A DNA stretch of 64,000 nt from Hymenolepis diminuta (lineage: Eukaryota > Platyhelminthes > Cestoda > Cyclophyllidea > Hymenolepididae): the NCBI GenBank assembly GCA_900708905.1, contig CAADRB010000029.1, forward strand, positions 409,924-473,923, written 5' to 3'. Positions 48,701-60,699 of the stretch are shown piece by piece. Within the stretch, counting starts at the first letter, position 1; the number at the start of each line of letters is the position of its first letter. The notes under the pieces were generated by a model. That model saw only the letters and a list, made by a program, of their open reading frames with translations, did no database searches and was not told the origin of the DNA. The position numbers and the translations under genes are program-made.

Positions 48701-51700
48701 TATGCAATTGTGGCATTTTATCAAGCGCACATGCAAGCATATAAATCCGCGCTGTCTTTATCGTCAGAAGACAAATCTAATTTCTTGCTCATCTAATGAA
48801 AAAAGAAGCCAAACAGGTTAATACTACCCAGTGTACCTTAAATTAGCCTCTTTATCACAACCTTGTTCTTTCCTACTCACTGATGCTACCCACTTTCGTT
48901 TCAAGTCTGAATTCTTCTTTCGCCTCCTCTCCTATTCATTACCTTCTCATATTCACTATACTTTTGGAGTACTCATTTACCTTACTAGTCTTTTGGAAAA
49001 TCATAAATTCTATCATCTCTATCAGAACTTACTCTGAATTCTAAAGTACCTTTGCTGACTGAATAAGATAATTAATCAGATAATTCATCATTTTGAAAAC
49101 ACGTCATCAAAATCATTAAAATAACTACACTAGAAACTTATATATCACACAATTACTTACAAATCATTAAAATAAGAACATTAATTTTGTGCGTTTTTAA
49201 TTTCAAAACAGAAGTTTTTTAATTTAGGCTGGATATTTTACAGCCCCAAACGAACATGAGTACATTAGTACAAGTCAGAGAGAGAGTGGCTCATTAAGGT
49301 TTCGTGGCCCGATACTCGTGGTTACTATTACCGGAGCAGGGGTATTTAAGATGAGAGGAAGGGTGGGAGGTAGGAGTGCAATGTAGGTTTATTTGAGAAG
49401 TGAAGGGGAAACATGGATTAGTGAAGACGGGAAGACACTAATTGAAATTTAGTGCACGCAACCAACCGTGAGTGAATTTCCTGAGGCATAAACAAATAAG
49501 GAAGCACTATGATTTTTCTTTACGTTTGAATAAATAAATAATTATTTTGAGACATATATTTCGGTAAACGATTGCTAGTTTATAGTAAAGTTAAATAATA
49601 ATACTAGTCAAATTCTAAAGCATGCTAAAAATATGGAAAATAAGGTTAAATGCAAATATTTTTGAAGAAGGTTGGACGGTTATTTTAAAAAAGCTATTAT
49701 CTCTTTCTGTCATAAGTGGAGGTGGGTGGCGGAAAAATATATAAAGATATTTTACAAGACTGGAAACATAATCCATTTTGTGAGGTCAATGAAACAAAAT
49801 AGAAAATTATTTATAAATTGCATATTATAAAGTAATAAAAGTAGAAGCATAAATTTCAAATTCTCTGATCGTGTCAGATAATAATTAAAGTGGCCAAAGT
49901 TCTTGGATATATACACTACTAACTGCCGAAACACAGGGATATACAAAAAAAATCAAACATCCCCAAAAAGGAACCATTCAAATTTATTAAGAAAATTTGT
50001 AATCCAAATTCAATCAGCATTGCATAATACGAAAACGTAAATAAAAGTGTTTAAAAATGTCCTTCTGAAAATGAGAAACAAGAATATTAATAAAATAGCG
50101 TTGAAATTGACACTATAATTTTAAGGGATTGGAATTAAGCCATTATTGTAATTTAGATATATGACATGTAGCCATAATAAAATAACACGCAAAAAGTAAT
50201 CAAATAAATATTAAAAGAAATCGAGCACGTTTTGATTATTTTCGCATATATTGTTAGATTAGAGTATAGTTATTTACACATTTATAAAGTAATAAGAAAC
50301 TAAGGCGGTTAGAATAAAATCTCAGATATAATTAGAGGCAGAAAATATTCAAATAAGTCAAGGATAATTTAATGTAAAATGTATACTTACATTTTGATGC
50401 GAGATCCCAAATTTTTTGTAATTGTGCCTACTCTTTGCACAAAATTTTGACCTTAACATACGTAGCTTAAAACAAAAGATACATATCTAACGAAATTTTA
50501 TAATAAAAGTTTGGATACATATTTAATATTTAGTATAATAAATTATTTCTGAAAATAGTTGAGAATATTTGTACATTCTAACTAAAATGACAAATTGGAC
50601 ATTGGTTTGAATTTTATATGTGTATCATTAAATACAACTAACCACAGTAAACCGAGTGTGGATTTTATCACCTTTAACGATCATTATTAGTTTCGTTTCA
50701 GTTTTAAATTTTAATTTTTTATTTTACAACACCAAAGTTTCGTTCTGCTTAAAAGGATGGTAGTTGACGTGGCTGTATTTAGCGCTTTTTATTTTTATAA
50801 GTCTCGTGTGGTTGCCATAACGTAACCAACCAGGAGTTCTGATAGTAATCTCGCAGAGCCAACAATCTAGAAAAACTCGGTAATATAGCAACTTAACACT
50901 GAAGCTAATAACCAACGGCAGATAAGAAGACACGTTATAGCCAACACGAGTATATTAACGAAACTCGTCCTCAATTGGTATCAGCTCAAACAAATAAGAA
51001 TAATTATCAGGTGTCTTTTATTGGTGGGGAAATAAGGAAAGAAATTACATTTTTATTCATAGAAGAAATATTGGGAGCGGAGGAAAATAGTTATCATTTC
51101 TTCTAACAATTGTAATTGTTGAATGATGCAATCTTTATTTTACTAAATTGTATTTCACACATATGTCTACATATAAGAGATGCAATACACGCAAGGAGAA
51201 AAAATTGAATCCACCTCCGAAACATTGGCAACAATATTGGCAAAATCTGAAGAAAAATTAGGTGAAAATGTTTAATTAAATAAATACAGTTTCTTCCTTT
51301 CCTAATCTCACTCTAAATTCCGGATGACAGATACCATCATATTTTAAATATACGGAAGTTAGATTCTTGTTCACTGAAAACTGTCAATAAATAATGTCTG
51401 TTCATAAATATATTTTTGGCATATACAGAGTTATACATGATTATTTATAATGCTATACTCATTCGTAATGAAAAATTGTTGAGTCCAGACTTAATTATGA
51501 AAACTGAAGTTTATTTTGTCTAATTTGACAGCCATTGGATCTATTTATCGTTGACATTCGCTGGATTCTTATTATTCAAAGTTCATTCGCCTCTTCCGTT
51601 TATTTTGGACACAAATTCAAATTAGAAACGCATGTCCATTGAGGAAAGAGTCATAACGATGAACCCTATGAGATGCTGAGACACTTCCTCTCTCCTCTAT

Positions 51701-52780
51701 TGGTGAATTTGTACATTCAGTAAGGCTTGCGAAATGACTTTCCAACTCTAATGAAAGATACACGAACTGCGCTGTTTTCGTTTGTCACGATCGATAAAAT
51801 TGCTACTTTTCTTATTCTAACCCAAAATTCGAGAATCGCGACAATTTATTGGTTCACAATGTCTTTTCAATGATTTAGCGCTCAATACTTTCATTAAAAA
51901 GGTAAATTACCGAATCTCCTCATTGGTAGAAACAATAAAATATTATATAACAAATTGTGTCACCAATAAAGATAGCCAACTTCGTGATCAATAACTGAGA
52001 TAAAAATGTGAAGTGATTAAGGCATTAATAATAGAGTTCGCCTTGAATGAACACTGATGAGTTCTATCGTACTAATTTCCTGCAAATTCATATCATTCTG
52101 TTAGTGTATTACCCATTTAATTGTGAAATTACCGGAAGGAAACTGCAGCTTTATTAAATAATGGCTCCATAAATTCAAATATAAGAGTAGTGCGATCACT
52201 TCTCAATCTTTTAATTGGAAAATTTTTGATATGAACTAGCTGGTATAATGCAGGGTTGCGAAAATGCAGACAAATTATAACCTGCGTCTAAGAACCATGT
52301 ACGAGGTAGCCTACATAACTAGGTTTCAATAGGAACGAATACTCTCAAATGCCAAAGCCACAAGGCCTTATGAATAAAGCGGCACTAATCGCAACTTAGC
52401 TTAGGCGGAAATCGTTGGTTTCAGGACAATAAATTTCACTATAGTTATCTCTTTGATGGTGATAATTTGAATAGAAAGGTACCTCTCACTTGATATGATA
52501 TTAAATGGACTTAATAAATCATCACTGATTCTGAATCGCTTACCTGCTATCTAAGGGAGAAAAATATTTGCAAAAATTCTTTTTAATTTTCATTATACAA
52601 TGAGTCTCGTGTGGAATCTTTGTCTTATCAACAAAGCAATATTATCCAAAACTATGTCAATTAAAATTCTACTGAATTTAAAATATTTATGTTATCAAAA
52701 CAGAATTTCAAACATGCACAAAAATTTTCGTTAAATATTTATCTATTCGTTTTAGCGTGTTAATTGGATAACGAGAAACG

Positions 52781-52790
52781 CGGTTTTCAG
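52781..52790 (+). promoter_or_regulatory. 3' splice-site-like AG just upstream of the CCT1 start
   Basis: The sequence CGGTTTTCAG ends 20 nt before the ATG at 52811. There is no obvious upstream non-coding exon and no TATA box. Flatworms trans-splice a spliced leader onto part of their mRNAs, so this may be a trans-splice acceptor. A cis 5'-UTR intron is the alternative. Confidence 0.35.
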
Positions 52791-52810
52791 CGTGATTAAG
52801 CGATCGAAAT

Positions 52811-54783
52811 ATGACAACAAATGCCACTACCGCTTTAACCTTACATGGTGAACGAGTTAGTGGAGATAGTGTACGTAAACAAAATGGTAATCGACATTAC
52901 TTAAAAACTATACTTTCTTAAGTTATGGCCGCTGTTTCTATTGCTAACATCGTAAAAACTAGCTTGGGCCCCGTGGGCTTGGACAAAATGCTCGTCGATG
53001 ATGTTGGTGATGTTACCATCACTAATGATGGAGCTACTATCCTTAAGCTGCTTGATGTCGAGCAACCAGCTGCTAAGGTTCTGGTTCAGCTCGCTCAACT
53101 TCAAGATGATGAGGTTGGGGATGGTACAACTTCTGTCGTCATTTTGGCCGCTGAATTTCTCCGTAATGCTGATGAGTTAATAGCCCAAAAAATCCATCCA
53201 ACTACTATTATGAGTGGATATCGTCTTGCTTGCCGAGAAGCTTGTAAATACATCCAAAACAATCTAGTTTTGGATTCCGACACCCTTGGTAAATCCTGTC
53301 TTGTCAATGTTGCCAAGACCTCCATGTCTAGCAAGCTTATTACTCTGTAGGTTCTATTTATTACTAATTTAGTTGTATTTCATTGCGTTTTATTATTCAT
53401 TATATTGCTGTTTAGTGATGCTGACTTTTTTGCGAATATGGCAGTCGATGCAGTTTTAGCTATTAGGGCCCCTGATGGAAAAGGTGGTTTTGTCTATCCT
53501 ACCAAGGCAATCAATGTTCTAAAGGCCCACGGTCGCTCAATGAGAGAAAGTATGCTTATTAATGGTTATGCGCTTAACTGTACCGTTGCTTCTCAACAAA
53601 TGCCGCGTCAGATCAAGAATGCCAAAATTGCCTTCCTTGATTTTAATCTGCAAAAGGTTAAACTAAAGTTGGGTGTTCAAGTTCTCGTAACAGATCCCGA
53701 TAAGTTAGAAGAAATCCGCAATCGGGAAGCAGATATCACAAAAGAGCGTATTCAAAAAATCTTAGCCGCTGGTGCCAATGTCGTTTTGACAACTGGTGGA
53801 ATTGACGATCTGTGCATGAAGTATTTCGTTGAAGCAGGTGCAATGGCTGTCCGAAGATGCAAGAAGGTGGATCTTAAGCGTATCGCTAAGGCAACTGGCG
53901 GACAACTTATCGTTACCATGTCTAATATGGAGGGTGATGAGACTTTCGAGCCAAGTTTCCTCGGTGAGGTAGGTTTCTGTTGGATTGTCTAATATTTTTA
54001 ATTGCGAATTTTTTGTGTTATTGCTATTTTATTGCTTTAGGCTGGAGAAATTGTCCAGGAAAGAATTTGTGATGATGAACTAATTCTTATTCACGAGCCT
54101 AAAGTCAGGTCTGCGGCTAGTATTATTCTTCGAGGTGCCAATGATTTCTATGTTGATGAAATGGAGCGTTCTCTGCATGATTCAATCCAAGTACGTTCTG
54201 GATCGACTTATTACTGTTTGGTCGTCTTAAATGGCTTAAAATATAATGCCTAATTTGATTTAACTAGGTCATCAAGCGCGTATTGGAGAGCAAGTCTATT
54301 GTTCCTGGTGCTGGCGCTTGTGAAACTGCTGTCTCAATATTCTTGGAGAATTTTGCTATGACTATGGGATCTCGTGAACAATTGGCTGTTGCTGAATTTG
54401 CTCGAGCCATGTTGGTTATTCCGAAACAGCTCGCTGTTAATGCGGCTCTGGATAGTACTGACCTTATTTCTCGTCTGCGATCTGTCCATAACACTAGTCA
54501 GTTGAAAGCTGATAACAGTGATATGAAATTGTAATTTTAACCATTGTCTTTTTGAGTGCTTATTATTATCTCAGTTTGTTCATTAGTTTAAACTTTCTCT
54601 TTTAGTTGGGGCCTTGATTTGCAGAAGAATTGTATCGCAAACTGCAAGCAATTGGGTATATTCGAGCCCTTGGTTTCCAAGATCAAGAGTCTGAAGTTTG
54701 CTACTGAGGCGGCTATTACAATTTTGCGTATAGATGACCTCATCAAGCTGAGAGAAGATAGACGTCCTGAGGATGACGACTAA
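52811..54783 (+). CDS. TCP1: T-complex protein 1 subunit alpha (CCT1), complete, six exons
   Basis: This encodes one of the eight subunits of the cytosolic chaperonin CCT/TRiC, which folds actin, tubulin and other proteins using ATP. Exons are 52811-52886, 52923-53346, 53416-53968, 54041-54190, 54268-54530 and 54606-54783. All introns are GT-AG, all phases join, and the product is 547 residues, the usual length. The N-terminus has the family stretch ending in SVRKQNVMAA. Nucleotide-binding motifs are visible: [11 protein letters not shown] at about 39-49, NDGATIL at 60-66 and GDGTTSVV at 91-98. TTGGIDD lies at about 292-298 in the apical/intermediate region. The C-terminal [18 protein letters not shown] block is also typical. 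The usual PGGGA motif reads PGAGA near residue 414. The protein ends in an acidic EDDD tail. Introns are 36, 69, 72, 77 and 75 nt. The identification is very secure from whole-length resemblance to animal CCT1. Confidence 0.97.
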
Positions 54784-54833
54784 TGCATGTAATTTTACTA
54801 ATGTGCTCACGCATTTAGAAAGCAATTCTTTGA

Positions 54834-54839
54834 AATAAA
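54834..54839 (+). promoter_or_regulatory. Polyadenylation signal AATAAA of the CCT1 gene
   Basis: A canonical AATAAA lies 51 nt after the CCT1 stop codon and is followed by a T/G-rich stretch. It would give a 3' UTR of roughly 65-80 nt. Confidence 0.6.
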
Positions 54840-54844
54840 TGTTG

Positions 54845-57800
54845 TCAATATTGATTACTTGTTCGATCCGTATCGTTGAAATTGCACTATTATGTTCCTA
54901 CTGAATTATTTGTAAGTAGCGGTTAATGTAGAGGCCATCTGGTTTTGTTGCTGTTGGAATTTTTGTGTGATTCTTGAATTATTTTTTCTCAATGCCTATC
55001 TGAATTATTATTTTGATGCGCCGGTCAATCCCTATTTGGATGGAACTAGCGTGCATTTGCATATTAGGTGTTCCCTATAGCATTCTGCCTTGAGCTTAAT
55101 TCAAATGGTGAATAATATAATTCACAAGTGTGGATTTGGATCGAGATTAAGTACTTTAATCATGAAATCATCCAAACTGCCTTAAAGTTTATTTAATTGG
55201 ACTTTTATGACATTTTTAATGCTGATCGTACTTATGGCTTATAGGAAAACAGTATTAAACTAAACTCTCTAAACCCGTTAGGGGAATTGTTCAATACGTT
55301 TGACTTGGGTAAAGTGAGGATATCTTGAAACCGCTTTTGTGAGAAACTAGAATTCCATTACCCCTATTATCGAACAGAGTTAATTAGTACAATTGGCCGT
55401 CCACATTGCCGAATGTGTGCCAATGGATGTTCTTGCAACCCCTGAATTGGCAGATGCGCTCTGGTCACCCTCATCTATAATGTACCACTAGATAAGCGCA
55501 TAAGAATCTTTACTATGGATTGAGAAAACGTGAGCTGGTGATAATCTGGAAAAGACTGATAAGTTCTAGTCTACAATGAAAGCCTTCTTTAAGCAATATA
55601 TTAAGTAAATAACACCAAGGTAGGAGCCGGGTTTTAATTCGCATTGTAATAATTGCCACGTCTGCCGAAGGAAGCTTACCTTATTCATGCCGATGACATC
55701 TTTGGATCATTTATTAAAAATACACACTTTCAGTCGTTTCTGCATGAGGCGAAAATGCATTCAATGATAAATCTTACCCCCAAAACACTACCATGTTCAT
55801 AATCGCTTGGACGACCAGGAGTGATAACGAGGCGTATTCGAAATGTGGGCTTTTAAGAGTGTATAAACTACCTATTGACATAGATTATAGTTGACAGTCC
55901 AAACGCCTTTTGTCCACATGAGCTCTCTAATAAAAAAATTGTCACTAGTTGACCCTTTCTATAACAGCAAATTCGCCGAGGTCTATCGAATGTCACCACC
56001 GACTTCAGTAAATGTTAATTAACTTTCACAGAGATATACCGATTGAGTTCTTAGCCGTATCAGCTATTTCATCAACGTAAAAGTATGAGATTAATCAAAA
56101 TTTTTGTCAGTAAGATTCAGAAACGAATATGAATAGAAAACTTAAATAGTGAAAGGTAAGATAAATAGATGAAGTGAGTCAAAGATGTTACCAAAAAGCT
56201 GCTTTAGGAGCCTGACCAAATCAAATATCCCTTCAGAGAACCAATGATCCCCCTGAACACTGATTAGAAACAACAGCCTTTCTCAAATGAGAAGACTCGG
56301 GGGGAAGTAGACAGAAACGGAAATTGAAAGGGAGAGTAATAAGCGCTAGTTTTTAAAGAATGGAAACTGGGGTGTGTTTAGGAGGTCAAATTGGAGTACC
56401 TAAATGGAGTCAACTGCTCTGCTTTATTTGTTAGTCTGAAGAGCAACCAGTAATCATGACAATTAGAACAACACAGTGTTCAGTAGAAGACCACAGTGTA
56501 CATACTAAATAATATAGAAGTATGCAACATCGTAGGCGTTTAAAAATCTTAATTTATGTATGGTTTAATAGTTATAATGAGAGGAATGTCCCCAAATACA
56601 ACCACCAAATCTGACAATAATCGAGCTCTTCTGCCAATATTAACTTTTAAAAGACCATTTGTGTCTTTCATTTTATCACGTTATATTTTGTTTTCTCTCA
56701 TGGGCAAAATTATGAACAATAGTAGTTGTTTGGCCATCTATTGTTACTTTCTTAAATGAATGGAATGGTGTTTGTAAAAGTGTTTTGTCATAAAGCGTAT
56801 GTGTAAGGGGTGGATGCATAGAAAATTTGTAAATAGGGAAAATTAAAAATATACTGAGACTTAAAGCGCAGGAAAAAATGACCGTCTGGTTGTTTGTTTT
56901 AATAAAATGAAACGTCGTGAAAGAAAACTTCAAAAAGGAAACAATAAGAGGTTGGGCTTCAGTAAAGTAAATAATAAGGAATTAAACATAACCAAAACAG
57001 ATTTGAAAAAACTATAAAGTCCATAATTCTTTCAAGTAATTGGGGGTTTTAATGAGACAGAATGCTTAGACGTATACTGGGCTTATATTTTCAGCTATTT
57101 CCATTTAACTTTAAAACATTTCCACTACAAAACATGAGAGCAAAAAGAAATAGTAAATGGTAAAGTCCATTTGTGATTTGCAGTCGAAATTTGGTTATAA
57201 GGGATCGCTTAAATACCCTTGTGAGATGAGGTCTTATTTCACTGAAAGTAGGTTGCAGAAACTGCAACTCAAACATTCAAGGCAAAGATAAGGTTGAGGG
57301 GAAAATAAGAAACTGTAACCAAGTACGTTGCGCAAACTTCCACAAGTGTTTTGTTACTTCATTGAGATAAACAGATTAGTGGAATGCTTTATTCACTTTT
57401 TCCTCAATTTAATTGCTCTCTTTTTTGCATTTTAATGTCCTAATGGATTAATTGTTCTATTTTTTTGTTCAACGTAACGTAATACACTCGAGGATGCTAA
57501 GCTAAACGGGTCATCGACATTAAGATTTTAAAATGAAAATCGTGATGAATGGATGACATCGTGAAATTAGTCAATTAATCTAGTAAATACAAACAGATAT
57601 AATGCATTTTAATAACTTATATCTAATAGAGTAATAGCGAATGCCTTGGTGTAAATAAGAAAAAAATACTGGAATGCTATGAAAATCAGATTACTAATTA
57701 CCCTTATCTGAACTTCTAATTCAACAGTCGGCGAATGGAACAAGTAGAATCGTTCAATGGAAGCAATTTTATGCTATCACCCAGAAATCCAGTAATCAAC

Positions 57801-60000
57801 TCATGAAATTTGACCTTTGGAATGTTTGGGTATTAGTAATTGAATTATATCCATATGAGAATGTGGATTTTTTTCCAGAATTCAAATAAAGTAAAACTCT
57901 TAACATCTCGACTTAATTAGATACTCTTGTTTTTCCACGTTTTCCCCTCCTCTACCCCCAATGGACTATTTTGTCATTTTGCGTATAGATATTCTATCTT
58001 GTAATTAAAATTTGTGAAAGATTTTCTTGCATTGCTGCGGACAGTGATAATTGGTCTTGGAAAAATTTATTGTTTCAAATTGGAATAATGAAAGTAAATT
58101 TCTAATATAAGTACAGATAACTTGACTCTGCGGCAATTCTTTTACGTCACTCTTAAGTTATAAAATGTTTTAAAATAACATTGCTTGAAAATGTTATTCT
58201 TTCCATTCCACTTACGTGAGTGGGATATGGTAGGCACAGAAACTTTAAAAAAATGGGTGGTAGGATAATCATTAGAAATACTAATATACAAGTGAATGAA
58301 AAAATTACATGATTGTAAGTGAAATGAATCACTCACTGATTCATCACGTGAATCTCTGATTCAATCGACCGGTGCTGGAATAAGTTAAGATGCTCCCCGG
58401 TATATTTTCAGGGGTTTCGATTTAGGATTTCCAGGACATTTTATCTAGTTTCAAGGGTTATGTTAGTTATCTCAGATGCAAATCCACTTGAAACCATTTT
58501 GAGTCATTAAAAATTAAATTAACCATTTTAATATGGCTCCCGCGTTTTCTGCCGATTTTTGTTTCATCGGAATCTTAATTTCCACCTGGCTATTGTGAAT
58601 CTCTCCACACAGCACTTCCTGTATTCTCACTAATGTAAACTTAGCATGGCTATTTTGGAGACAGTGTATACTAGAGGACAATGCTATAGACTTGTTGTAT
58701 TTGTCTCCAGCTAGTTGGACTTCTAAGAGGATTAATAAGATTTAATCAAGAGCTTATTAGTCAGCAATATCTATTTTGTTGTCGAAATTTGGACATTTTT
58801 ATAAACTATGCCGTAAAAATATACTGTTCATTTTTGCTTATTTATATTTGCTTTAATGTTGGTAAAGTATTTGCAATAGCCTGGTGGGATTTTGCGAATG
58901 CTTTTTCTGAATAACTTCCCTTTTCGGATAAACTATAAAATTATGAATGCAAATTGAAAATTTCTGAGCCATATATAAAGATTGACTTCTGAAAATAAGA
59001 TTTATTATTCTTAATCAAATTCAGTCCGGCCAAAAGTGAGCAAATTTGATCAATGCACACTGTTGATCGCAATTGTTTTATTGTGTAACACTTAGAATTG
59101 GTAAGCTACACTGATTAAAAATTTTTTCTCAATCAGAAGTGTTAAAAGTTATCAGTCTTATCTAAAAACGTTCTCCTTCGCTGAGTATAGATATTATCAA
59201 AAAATTTAATAGTGGGGACTACGGGCTTCGTGAGTGGAAACTATGTTAAAGTAATTATATTGCGTGTCCTCTTTAATTTGAGGTAACATTATGTATAAAC
59301 ATTGTAGCAAAATATGGTTTTTCACTAACTTTTCTGTTATTACAGCATTAACACTAGATTTTAGCTATCAAATTAAGATAATTTATCGGGCATTCTCAAG
59401 GATGACAACTTTGCAACACCCATTCATATATTTAATCAGAATTGTCTCTCTCAAATGCCAATTTTATCACCTTCATTTTTAAATGATCAGAAAGAGATAT
59501 TTCGATGGCAAAGTGGATATAATTATCTGTTTCAAGTTTACCTTAACTTTTTCCAGTCATCAGTTATCATAATCTGTGTTTGAGGAGAGGAAGTCGTCAC
59601 AATCCGTCCTGGTTGGTTACCCTTCTGCCAATAAGAATAACCGTATTTAGTTAGTCATCTTGTGCTGCAAGATACAGAGAACGAATTATGTTTTTATTAA
59701 TGTAATTGACCTATCAGAAATTTTCAGACAAATTAATGCACTCTACCTCTATTTTAATCATTTTCACTGCCATTTCTAAGTGATTTTTCCTGCCTTCTCA
59801 CCTAACTTTCTAAAATATAATGAGGGAAAAAGCGTTGGCAAAAAGCTTCTTCATTCAAGTTCTTTGTAACAATGACTTTCCACAAGTTAACGCACTCAAA
59901 AAAGGTTCAACCAAAAATAGCCGAAATTGTACATTGTTCTTCTCTTCTCATTCATGTAAGTGAAGGATGATTTTTTCTTATCCGAAATGAACTAAAGGGT
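54845..60000. other. Intergenic region between CCT1 and the small secretory gene
   Basis: No supported gene. The most structured part is a GC-richer patch at about 55.37-55.95 kb that looks like broken coding sequence. The remainder is AT-rich without recognisable features. Confidence 0.5.
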
Positions 60001-60002
60001 GC

Positions 60003-60009
60003 TTTACAG
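60003..60009 (+). promoter_or_regulatory. 3' splice-site-like AG 8 nt upstream of the secretory gene start
   Basis: TTTACAG ends 8 nt before the ATG at 60018. Such a short leader would suit a spliced-leader acceptor; a cis intron is also possible. Confidence 0.3.
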
Positions 60010-60017
60010 AGGCAAAG

Positions 60018-60635
60018 ATGCCCGTATTTCACGGTGAAATGTGTGGAACATGGGTACTTCTACTCTATCTTCTTCTCTTTGAATTATTCAACCAGATTTG
60101 TGCCCATCCGAATTGGGAAAGTTTTCCCAATCTGGATCTCGATAATAAAACGATACCTTTCTATTCGGCTGTGAAGTCGACATCACAGATTTGTGCGGCA
60201 TTTTGTGATAGCCTTGTTTTGATAATGAACGCTGCAACTTTTCATAATACCAGTGTAAGTTGTTTGATTAGTCTTTCTCTCTCCTGTATAATATTTAAAA
60301 TAATGTATTCATTATTAAATTGAATATTTAGAGAATATGTCAGTGCTTCAGATTAACGGATGATGTTTTAAATGCGTCGACAATAAATGCCATGGGAGTA
60401 ACTTTACTTATTAAAAAAGGTAACGCATTATTATTTTAATAGAAAGTAAAAAGTAATTAAACTTGTCATAAATCGAGGTCAATGTACAATTTTTTAAAAC
60501 TCCACAAATGTTTTAACTTTGTATCTACATAATGAATATTTAGGGAAGTTACAAATTATTAATAGCAGCAGTATCAAAATACAAAATATTGAATACTTTA
60601 AAGAAATGTGCACTTTTACTCATCGTTACATATGA
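60018..60635 (+). CDS. Small secretory-pathway protein with Cys-containing ectodomain (three exons seen, 3' end uncertain)
   Basis: Unrecognised gene. Exon 1 is 60018-60254, exon 2 60332-60419 and exon 3 from 60544. The N-terminus has a clear signal peptide: the core WVLLLYLLLFELF, with likely cleavage after ICA. The mature part has cysteines in ICAAFCDSL and, across the splice junction, ICQCFRL. That C-x3-C then C-x-C spacing recalls PAN- or WSC-type modules, but only weakly. Sequons NKT, NTS, NAS and NSS suggest N-glycosylation. Exons 1 and 2 have consensus boundaries (AGT-GTAAGT, TTTAG, AAAG-GTAACG). Exon 3 (KLQIINSSSIKIQNIEYF) reads to a TGA at 60633, which would give 138 residues. It may instead splice onward from GTGCAC or GTTACA, both weak donors. 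Confidence 0.6.
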
Positions 60636-60699
60636 ATCTGTAGTAGTTCCATTATAGTTTTGGCCAGACTTGGCATAGATAATAGTATCTCAATTCAAA

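Larger units (their letters stand above)
39990..52750. other. Intergenic region, no supported gene
   Basis: This lies between the divergent start of the minus-strand gene and CCT1. I see AT-rich sequence, short open frames without splice support, microsatellites and a purine-rich patch at about 49.27-49.44 kb. A GC-richer stretch at 40.45-40.80 kb upstream of the minus-strand gene could be promoter or old repeat. Promoters of both flanking genes must lie here, but no core elements were recognisable. Confidence 0.5.
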
